From: Limnoperna fortunei
Taxonomy: Eukaryota; Mollusca; Bivalvia; Mytilida; Modiolidae
DNA length: 64,000 nucleotides
Direction of reading: 5' to 3'
Assembly: GCA_944474755.1 (NCBI GenBank)
Contig: OX104115.1
Location: 74,004,993 to 74,068,992, forward strand
In this document: positions 14,701-26,700 of the stretch, one piece after another
Numbering within the stretch: the stretch's first letter is position 1
Layout of the letters: every line of letters starts with the position of its first letter
The notes under the pieces: model-generated
Told to the model about the DNA's origin: nothing
The model's input: the letters and a program-made list of their open reading frames with translations, nothing else
The model's database searches: none
Made by a program: the position numbers and the translations under genes

Positions 14701-17700
14701 ATACAGCAAGCAGCTACAAATAAATAATACAGTTTTAAACAAATGGTTTCCTAATTCTTCAATAAAATAAATATAATAGTTGCTTATATAGAGTGCATTG
14801 TCATGATACTTGACAGCACTCGGGACAGTGGTATTGCCTTTAACATTGATAATGCCCTCGCCGTTGGCTCGGGCATTATCAATGTTTCAGGCAATACCAC
14901 TCTCCCTTGTGCAGTCAAGATATCATGACAATGCCCTCTATATAAGCAACTATTGTATAATTATTCCAACCATCAGTAGTCAACTTATAAAAAAGCATTA
15001 TGCACATACAATTTTTGGCTGGATTTCACAGAGTGAAAATCCGGGTTAAAATATGGTGAATGTCGGGCAGGTGGGGAAAAAATTTTCGTAACAGTTTTCT
15101 CAGTAACTACTAATCATATTCTCTTGAAATTTGGTAAGCAGCATCAGCATGGCCTTCAGTAACATGGGATTCGATTTCAGGTCTGTCGCTGACCTACTTC
15201 CTGTTTAACGAAATCTGGCCATTTCTGTCTTTGAAGGATTTTTTCCAATGTTTTCTCCAGAAAGTTTGTGGCTTCAAGTTCTCTTACAACTCTGCAATTT
15301 TTTTTCATGTGTACTTGTAAAACATTTTTTCCTTACAGCTTACTTACATTTAATTCTGATGTTACAGTTTTGTAAGTACAAAAGGGTTGTTTTCCTTATA
15401 CCTTAGATTGTACGGTTGTTTCAATGTACCTAATTTATGTGGGATTTTTTTGCTTTTTACTTGACTTTACTATTAAAGCTTAAATTTGTGTTTTATATTA
15501 CTGAGCTGTAGACAGTTTCTTGCACTTAAAGTTGCAGTAAAACCCCCTTACAATGAACTTTGTTTAAGTGCAGTTTTAATGATTTTGATCAGTCTATTTT
15601 ATATTAAATATCTCTCTTGCTCCTTCTTTTTGGTATTGTCGAGGAAAGATTTTTAGTTTTTGACAGCAACGATAACAATAAGATGGAGCAAGTGAGAGAT
15701 ATTTTTAAATAGATTGTCACTAGGATATAGCAATACACAAATACACAGAAAATATCGGAATACTATTTTTCTTGCAGTAGCAGAAATGATTGTAAGATTT
15801 CATCACTTTTTTGGTATTGATTCTTTTTTAATGGTTCTTTTTGAAACTGACACATGTTTAAAACCAACTGATGTGGAAAATGTCAAAATCTAGGAAAATT
15901 GATACCCTAGTGAATGTCAACAGTGTCAATCTAATACATGAAAACAAAATTTGAGTCCCATAAAAGGTTCAGTTTGGCTGTATTTGTCATGTAATATTTC
16001 TGCTTGTTTTGTTACAGTACTTATGAGTTGGACTATAATCCTGATGCCAAACTAGAGAAACCAGTCACACAGGACACAACAAACAAATCCAAGAAATCTA
16101 CAAAGATTAAAAGTAACAAGAAAAAAGGTAAGACTAGGTGGCTAGGCTTGCTATACTGCATTTCTGTATAGATGCGTATCAGGGCTATTCCTAAAACAAA
16201 AATACGGAATAGCAGTGGAAGCAAACTCTGGTTATTCTTCATTGTCTTTACTATATGCTGGGTGGATATAGTAATGGGGTGTCCGTCCTACCGTTACACT
16301 ATCCCTTATGTGCAACTCGTCCTACACTACTGAATGGAATTTGATGAGACTTACAGAGAATCTTTGTCACATAGTGCACCTGATATTTTACATTTTGATC
16401 AGAATGATATTTAGGGTTTCTCAGCTAGGGTGTCTCAGTAAAACACGGACTTTGTTATTGTCATATTGGGGTACCCTTCTCTTATTCGCAACTCCACCTA
16501 CACCCCTCAATGGAAATTGATAAAACTTTCATGGATCTTCTTCACATACTGCCATTGTGCACCTGATATTTAACATTTTAATTGGAAATGATATTTTGGA
16601 TTTCATAAGAAAAACCTGTGCTTTGTCATTGACATTCAGGGGTACACATCTCTTATCCACAACTCTACCTACACCACTGAATGGAATTTGATCAAAACTT
16701 TCAGACTTTTTAGCACATAGAATATTTAACATTTTGATTGGAATGATATTTGTGTTACCCATAGAAAAATATGGTCTTTGCCATTCTTTAAGGGTTGTGG
16801 GGGTTCCTATGTTTTATCTGCAACTCCACCTACACTGAACGGAATTTGATACTATATCAGATATTTAACATTTTGATCGCAATGATATTTGGGGTTTCCC
16901 ATACAAAAACATGGACTGCCATTATTTGACATAAGGGTACTTGTTTTGTGTAATCAACTCCTCCTACAGTATTCTACCCAGATGTTTTGAAAATTGGGAA
17001 GCGGTGGTATCAATTATTGTTCTAGAGGGTCTGTGTAGCTGAGTGGGAGAGTTGTCTACCATTACAGTTCACTTTAGCTGTGTGGACAAGGTAGATTGTC
17101 TCAACAATGACAGTTATGACTCTGAACGATAACTGAAAGGTGCAAATGTTATGTGACATCGCCTCTGGTTAGAGTATTTAATGTAGTTGTGATGTGATGT
17201 CAACCCTGGAAAGAGTAATTACTGTAAACCAAGAAAATTTCGCTTGATATAAACTTTCGCGGATTTTGCAAGAAGGTAACAAACGTGAAATTTTATATCC
17301 GCAAAAAAGTCTTGTGAAATGAATGATGAGAAGGTTGACACTATTACCGTCGTGTAAAATACCAAATTTGTATGAAAAACCTTATTTGGAATAACTAAAC
17401 TATTATTTCACAATGACAACTTTGGTTGATAAAACTGTTATCTTTCTTAGGTTTTAATTAAAAACATAATTATTTAATTATGGTGTCAAAAGATAAAACC
17501 ACTTTTTAGCCGTTATAAAAACAATAATCACCCTATATATTAACAACTATGTACACCTACAGGCACTACAGGGCCATAAAGGTAAAACGGTTCATTAAAG
17601 TTGATTATAGAAACACATATTTAGATCCTTTGTTTTTATTTCCGTGTTTACAAATTAAATATATACATGTATTTGAGTTTATGTTCACATGAATCAGTCA

Positions 17701-20700
17701 ACTATAAAAATCGATCTACAAAAAATAGAACAGACAACAACACAACAACAACTCAATTATTTATTATTTATTTTGTGCTCATTTTCTATACAAGGATCAG
17801 TAGATCCACGAATATTTATTTTTAATAATATCAATTTCGCGAAAGTTTGTATCCGTGAATCAGTCCATTGAATACAAACCGCGAACGTTTGCTTACACGA
17901 ATATCAATTGGTTTACAGTATTGTACTCATGATGTGATGTCGTCTGGTAAGAGTAATTATTGTACTTGTGATGTCATGTCATCTCTGGTAAGAGTGATTA
18001 ATGTACTCATGATGTGGCATCGCCTCTGGTAAGAGTAATTAATATACTCATGATGTGGCATCGCCCCTGGTAAGAGTGATTAATGTACTTGTGATGTACT
18101 CGTGATGTGACAACGCCCCCTGGTAATAGTGATTATTGTACTCATGATGTGATGTCGCCCCTTTAATTATTGTACTCACGATGTGACAACGCCTCATGGT
18201 AAGAGTGATTAATGTACTCATGATTTGACATCGCCTCATGGTAAGAGTGATAAATGTACTTATGATTTGATGTTGCCTCTGATAAGAGTGACTAATGTAC
18301 TCATGATGTGACACCTCATGGTAAGAGTGATTAATGTACTCATGATGTGACACCTCATGGTAAGAGTGACTAATGTACTCATGATGTGACACCTCATGGT
18401 AAGAGTGATTAATGTACTCATGATGTGACACCTCATGGTAAGAGTGATTAATGTACTCATGATGTGATGTTGCCTCTGATAAGAGTGACTAATGTACTCA
18501 TGATGTGACACCTCATGGTAAGAGTGATTAATGTACTCATGATGTGATGTTGCCTCTGATAAGAGTGACTAATGTACTCATGATGTGACACCTCATGGTA
18601 AGAGTGATTAATGTACTCATGATGTGATGTTGCCTCTGATAAGAGTGACTAATGTACTCATGATGTGACACCTCATGGTAAGAGTGATTAATGTACTCAT
18701 GATGTGACACCTCATGGTAAGAGTGATTAATGTACTCATGATGTGATGTTGCCTCTGATAAGAGTGACTAATGTACTCATGATGTGACACCTCATGGTAA
18801 GAGTGATTAATGTACTCATGATGTGACACCTCATGGTAAGAGTGATTAATGTACTCATGATGTGATGTTGCCTCTGATAAGAGTGACTAATGTACTCATG
18901 ATGTGACACCTCATGGTAAGAGTGATTAATGTACTCATGATGTGACACCTCATGGTAAGAGTGATTAATGTACTCATGATGTGACACCTCATGGTAAGAG
19001 TGATTAATGTACTCATGATGTGACACCTCATGATAAGAGTGACTAATGTACTCATGATGTGACACCTCATGGTAAGAGTGACTAATGTACTCATGATGTG
19101 ACACCTCATGGTAAGAGTGATTAATGTACTCATGATGTGATGTTGCCTCTGATAAGAGTGACTAATGTACTCATGATGTGACACCTCATGGTAAGAGTGA
19201 CTAATGTACTCATGATGTGACACCTCATGGTAAGAGTGATTAATGTACTCATGATGTGACACCTCATGGTAAGAGTGATTAATGTACTCATGATGTGATG
19301 TCACCTCTGGTAAGAGTGATTAATGTACTCATGATGTGATGTTGCCACATGTAACACCATCCAATGATTCTTTAGCTAAATCCTAACAACCATATTTATA
19401 GTGTGATAGAATTATTTCAATAATTAACAACACTGATCTTCTACAACCAAATTTCAGTTGACGAAATGGAATCATTTGAAACAATTGAAGGTATTAAACA
19501 AGACTTTGTAAGGTCAAAGTTCAAAGCTTTTTGATCACAGAGTACTTGCTTTGTATATACCATATACTCAGTATTCACTTCTTGCACATTTATTCCTACA
19601 ATGCAAGCAAACCAACAACTTACACTACAACTGTCAACAGTGGGGGTTGGCAAAACTTCAGGCTTGTTTTGCACTGTCCACTTGTGTACATTCTAGTTTC
19701 TTTGCTTTTATCATAGGACCTGCCAGTATAATCCAATGAAATCGATGCATGATTGTTACAAAATAAAAGGTCATCATAAGGTGGAAATAAGGTGGAAAAA
19801 GCCCAATCCACAAGATCCGTACTGTATTTAAAAGCTAGTTTTATTTCCTTTAAAACTGATCAAATGTAAAAAGTAATTTCCAACTTAGTTTTCTGAAGAA
19901 TGCATGACTTATTGTACATCAAGCTTGTTCTACTTATATTTGGGTAATGTCTAAAAAGAAATCCAATTTTTTTTTTGGAAAAAAATTCAAGGGGTTAACT
20001 GTGTGGCAATATCAGGGCAATCTTTACTGTCCTGTCACTGTAACAATGTTGTGGTACTATTGGAGTGTTGTAGGGTCTGGCAGGTGTTTTAATGCTAGTT
20101 GTCCTGTCCCTTTACTGTGCTTTGCCTGGCTTTCTCCCTCAACCTATATTGTGAATTTCACTGTCCTTATCTGTTTTAATATATAGTAAAGAATATGTCT
20201 CTGCATGAATTTTGTAACATTTGTATTCAATTCAATTGATGTTGTGGTTGTTTTTTTTAAATAGTTGTCTTGTTCTGAATGAGTTGCTGCTAGGAGTTTG
20301 GTTTTTTCTTTTAATTTAAAAGTATTAACTATTTTGCAAGATTTCAACAAATGTAATTAAGAAGACACTATGATTTCCTAAACATTTGTAATCAGTTTTA
20401 CAGTCATTATCTTGCATAAATATTTATTTATTTTACAATTATTAATTTTGAAAATCTGTCCCATATTTTAAGCAAATTGTAGTGTACATATTTTTTTCTG
20501 TCCAGAAATTAGAATTTTTTTGGGGGAGGGGGGGTGGGGCTTTCTCCTTAAAAATTGCTATATGAAAGCTTTCCCTTTATATGTAGAAGTTTTATTTGCA
20601 GCAGTCATTTTACATAAATAATGAACTTAACATACCTAGCAGTAACTGTAAAAATTAACATTAAATTCTGAATACATTTTTTTTGGCATGGAAGCTTTAA

Positions 20701-23700
20701 CTGTATTGTGTTTGTGTATAGGTGTCAACTCATGGCAGCCAGACAGCTCATCGGGGAGTGATCGGGAAGATGCCCTGCCCGCGTGGGACATGCCAACTCA
20801 CGAATCACCTGGTTAGATCTATTATTCTAATATCACAAAATCTACTTATATTACACAGTAGTGATGGGTCTAGATGGGTACCTTTTAGAAGATGACAGTT
20901 TTAGCAAATTGTTGATGGTTAATGCAAAAATGCACAAATTCTAGATTTGGTTTTAAAAACAAAATTATTCTAAATACAAGAATGTTTTGTAAGATCAACT
21001 ATTTAGTAACTATTGCATCAGAACATTTCACATTGCAGTTTTCTAGTGATACATTATTAATATGCAATGAAGTTCAAGGAAAACAACATTTATATTGGAA
21101 CTATTTTATACCAAATGTTATGTAATTCCAATTTGCTAAAGTTGATACATTTGCAGACTATTTCCTGATTTAATGGTCACAAAACTAGTAATGCATTAGC
21201 AGCAGCAGTCGAAACAGTATTTGTGACTATCAAATAATTGATTGAAGCCTGCAAATGTTGAAATGTGGGACTGTTATCTCTATTCTAATGCAACTGACAA
21301 ATATTTAAAATTATTATTAAAATAATCAGAAATACTATGTGGTTGTGTAATTGTCTGGATATGATAAATATGATGCCCTGAAATTTTCATCATTGTCCAA
21401 CAATCAGAATGGACTAAAAATGTTGCATTAGATTAGAAAGAGGTGTACAGTTAACCCATTGTAACCCTGAAGTACATTTGTATAGCTTCTCCATACTCCA
21501 TCAAGATACTACAATATATAGTATGTTTTAGCCGTGAACTTTACCCAACCATCACACGAAAGCCACAGGTTAAGACGGAAGCATGACAATCCTCACACCT
21601 CCAGGAATATGAGTAGTATACCTCAGAATTGTTGTTCGTGTTTCATCTTTGCATGATTTCCAATTCATTGTTTTCTTATATTAACTAATTCTATTTGCAT
21701 GTAAAGTCAAATTGTATGTTACTTTCTCATGTACACCTTTTATTTCTTTGGAGACTTTTAAATAGACTATTTATTCACTTATTGGTACCGTTAGGACTAT
21801 TGACATTTTTTGTATAGAACAAAATGTAAATGTTGAAACTTGGTTTTATTGGTTATAAATTTTATTATTCTCAATTTTTTGTGCCATCTTATCAAAACAT
21901 CTTATTATAATATTTTTCATGATTCCTTGAGCTACTGAATTGAAGCTGCTACAGATGAAATTACATATCCTTAAAATAGCTTCAATACCAGCCTTAGACA
22001 AATGCATATCACAGTTTTAGGTAGACCTTAAAATAAAGGAATAAATTGATACTTAAATACTTGTGTAAATTTGTGTTCCTCAGTCAGTCAATTACGAATT
22101 ATGTTAGTCATGTTATACAGAGAGGAAAACAGTTACTGGAAAATCTTCCCAACCTGATCTACTAGCATCATCCTTAAAACAGCCATATACTTGAGTAGCT
22201 GAATTGGGGTGGTTAAGCATGGTGAAGGGTTCCAGTTTATATATAAATGTTTGTTTACAATGATGGTGAACAACAATAATGCCAAATTTATTGAATGAAA
22301 AGTGGGTAACATTTAAAAAAAAAATTTTGTGACTTTCAAGTGGACATTAAAATATGGTCACATAAGAATGGTGGTCACTTAATACAGGTTTATGAAATAA
22401 AAACTGATTCCATCCAAGACAAGGTTTTGCATAGAAAAAGTGCTTGAAGAAAAGTTTACAACTTTTGCAGGAGATCTAAGTGAACTGTCAATCCAGACTT
22501 CAAACTTTGAACAGAAGTTTAACAAGACCCTGACCAGCAATGGCTTTAGTCCAGAAATACTGACCAGCAGCAGTCGCTCCAGTAGCTACAGCAGTATTGT
22601 CAGTAACAGCAGTGGAGAAAACCAGAAGGCCAAAACAGACAAGAGACTTACCTTCCCTGTTCCAACATTTGCTGAGCCTCCAGGTAAGGTTTGTAAACAG
22701 AATTCAAATATACCAAGAGATATGCCTCAACTTATCTACTTGTGCAGAGGATTTGCATCAGGTTAGGTTAATATAATGCTTGTAAAATACCAAGATTTGC
22801 CTCCCCTATCCCTTCATAGGCTCCAGGTAAGGTTAATATTATGCATGTAAATAATGAAGATTTGCCTCCCCTTCCCTACATAGTCAACAGTAAGGTTAAT
22901 AACAAGATTTGCCTCCCCTTCCCTACATCAGAAAGAATAAATACCAAGATTTGCCTTCCATTTCCTACATAGTCAACAGTAAGATTAAATACCAAGATTT
23001 GCCTCCCCTTCCCTACATAGGCACCAGTAAGGTTAATAACAAGATTTGCCTCCCCCCTTCCCTACATAGTCAACAGTACGGTTAAATACCAAGATTTGCC
23101 TCCCCTTCCCTACACAGGCACCAGTAAGGTTAATACCAAGATTTGCATCCCCTTCCCTTCATAGCCACCAGAAAGAATAAATACCCAGATTTGCCTCACC
23201 TTCCCTACATAGGCACCAGTAAGGTTAATACCAAGATTTGCCTCCCCTTCCCTACATAGCCACCAGAAAGAATAAATACCCAGATTTGCCTCACCTTCCC
23301 TTCATAGGCACCAGTAAGGTTAATACCAAGATTTGCCTCCCCTTCCCTACAAAGCCACCAGAAAGAATAAATACCCAGATTTGCCTCACCTTCCCTACAT
23401 AGGCACCAGTAAGGTTAATACCAAGATTTGCCTCCCCTTCCCTACATAGGCACCAGTAAGGTTAATACCAAGATTTGCCTCCCTTCCTTACATAGCAACC
23501 AGAAAGAATAAATACCAAGATTTGCCTTCCATTTCCTACATAGTCAACAGTAAGGTTAAATACCAAGATTTGCCTCCCCTTCCCTACATAGGCACCAGTA
23601 AGGTTAATAACAAGATTTGCCTCCCTTCCTTACATATGCATCAGAAAGAATAAATACCAAGATTTGCCTCCCATTTCCTACATAGTCAACAGTACGGTTA

Positions 23701-26700
23701 AATACCAAGATTTGCCTCCCCTTCCCTTCATAGGCACCTGTAAGGTTAATACCAAGATTTGCCTCCCCTTCCCTACATAGGCACCAGTAAGGTTAATACC
23801 AAGATTTGCCTCCCCTTCCCTGCATAGCCACCAGAAAGAATAAATACCAAGATTTGCCTCCCCTTCCTTACATAGGCACCAGTAAGGTTAATACCAAGAT
23901 TTGCCTCCCCTTCCCTACATAGCCACCAGAAAGAATAAATACCAAGATTTGGCCCCCCCTTCCCTACATAGGCACCAGTAAGGGTAAATACCAAGATTTG
24001 CCTCCCCTTTCCTTCACTGTCACCAGGTAGGGTAATAGTTGTCAAGAGATTGGAATATATTTCTAAATTTAAAATCAGAACTTTCAGTTAAGGCTAAATT
24101 TATCTTAAATAAAGTCATTGTACTATGGCAAAATTGAGAGAAAACTTCATTTACAATTTCTGATAGTAATTGTCAGTTTTTGACTGAGACAAATTTACTT
24201 TAATGATTCAAATATAACAAATGGTTGATTTGGATGATATGAATAAACTTTATAATTGGAACAAACTGATATTTAATGTTCTTAACAGGAGCTATTGGAT
24301 CCAAGAATAAGACTCCTCCAGTAGGAATTGGAAAGATCAGAAGTGTTTGGAACAATACCCCACCGACAACACCTGATCCCATGTAAGTTTGGCTTTCTTG
24401 AAATGCTATGTCAATAGATTGTCTAAATGTATAATTATAAGAAAAGATTATTCTGCGAAAAATGAATCCATCAAGCTGAGTTTTACCTTTGTTATGTGTC
24501 GATTTCAATTCATTTTAGCTGACATGGACCAACAAGTTTGAAATGAGTTCTTTTGAATATTGACAAATGTTTGGCAAAACAGGTTTTTTATACCCCACTC
24601 TTAAGAGAGAGGGCTATATTGCAATCACCTTGTCCGTCTGTCTGTCTATCCATCCGTCTGTCCGTCTGTCTGTCCAGTGTAAACTTTTGTAACAGATTTC
24701 TCGTCCTCTACTAAAGGAATTGATTTCAAATTTGGTGCACAGCTTTTGCATGATGAGTTGTACCGCGCCTCCCCTTTCCAGGTCATTCAGTTATCTACTT
24801 CCTGTTTTTCAAACCGAAAAATGGTCGAGAAGGGGTATACTTAGCACGACTTAGTGCTGGTCCATGTTTTTATGCCCCTGTGACGACTTGTTTTACTCAT
24901 GGCCGTCCGTCCGTACTTAGGTATGTACATACGTCCTTACCAATTTCTGTCAAGCTTTTCTTAGAAACTGTACATGAGAACAATTTGAAATTTGGTAGGG
25001 TGGTTCAGTATCAGAAGTTGTATGTCCTAAGCAACTTTCAGACCTGTCGGACAACTACTTCCTGTTTGTGACTTCATTTAGTTGGGGCATCTGTGTCCCA
25101 TGGACCCATTCTTCGATATATTTTTTTATGATTCTTAAAATGCCGTCATTAAATTATCTATTAATGTTTTAGTGGTAACAGCTTTGGACTACAGACAATC
25201 CAGGAATCAAGACCTGCACATGTCCCAGATATTGACCCATTTATTGCACAGGAAGCTCCATTTGGTAAATATTTAGTTTCTTTAATATATGTGTCTTTAA
25301 TAAGTGTGAATGATTCTGAAGGAATTTTAATATTCATAACACAACACTGCAGATGAAGACAAATCTTTCCATCATTATCTGATGAATTCACATGATAAAT
25401 AATATATACATGTTATGATGCTGCCACAATTACCAGCTTTTCTTGTTTTGTGTACATCACAGAGGCTGTTTAAACTCACTAGGCAGGGTTTGAAGTTAAT
25501 AGGAAGCTACTAGACAGGGTTTAAAGTTTAAAGGACCTCACTAGGCATAATTTGAAGTTGAAAGGACCCCACTAGACAGGGTTTTTAAGTTAATAGGAAC
25601 CCACTAGGCATTGTTTAATTTTAATAGGAAGCCACTTGGCAGGGTTTGAAGCCAATGGACCCCACTAGACAGGGTTTACAGTTAATAGAAACCCACTAGA
25701 CAAGGTTTAAAGTTCATAGGACCTCACTTGGCAGGGTTTGAAGTTAATAGGACCCCACTAGACAGGGTTTTAAGTTAATAGGAACCCACTAGGCAGAGTT
25801 TAATTTTTATAGGAAGCAAATGGCAGGATTTGAAGTTCATTGGACCTCACTAGGCAGGGTTTGAAGTTAATAGGAACCCGTTAGGCAGGGTTTGATGTTA
25901 GTAGGAATGCACTAGGCAGGATTTGAAATAAGTAAGGATCCAATAGCCAGTTATTACTAAAAATTAAATGTGTTGCATCTCTTGGCTGCAACTCCTACCT
26001 AAAATATTCAACAAGGAAGTAACATTTATGACTTTAAGTAAGGTTGTAATATAACATAAGGGTCCTCAGAGGCTGAGTGGTTAAGGTAGTTAGTCTATTA
26101 TTGATCTGTACCTGTCAACAATGAGGTTGCAGGTTCTAGTCTACCTACAGGCAGAGTTTGCTCAACTCCAATCTTTATTGACATGGGTTGCCAGTTTTTC
26201 TACAGAAGGTTGAGGGCTTTCTCTAGGTTTTCATACTGCCTCTCCAATAAAAACTGGACTTGACATAACTGAAATATTGCTGAAACACCATTCAAAGAAA
26301 CAAAACAAACAAAGATAACATTAGACATCAATCTGTCTAGAAATATGTCTGGGATACTTAAATGTTCTCTTATAAGATTAGCATTACGTTACTGTTACAG
26401 AAGCTATTTATGCATTTGGAAGTGATGGATTTGAATCCCAACAACAGCCAACGATGACTATGATGCAGAGACTACAGATGGACAGACGTAAGAAGATCCA
26501 GGAACATCAGATGAGAGTCATGAAAGGTATTGTTTACCCAACAGACAATAATTTCAGTTGCATCATGCTGCAGTGATGTTAATTTCATGAATTGTCAATG
26601 TCATATTCTGCAGAATAAAATACATGTAGTTTTCAGTTTCCTTCTCACTGTGTTGTTCCCAGTTGCAACAATAACTGCTGTTCTAAAGGGAAAAAGAAAA

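Noticed and set aside
18048..19304. Series of minus-strand ORFs with HHEYINHSYHEVS repeats
   Set aside because: The 39/42-bp periods are multiples of three. The ORFs overlap one another in different frames and lie in a TMEM131-like intron.
17146..19345. Possible CRISPR array
   Set aside because: Repeats are contiguous with no unique spacers, and the DNA is animal intron.
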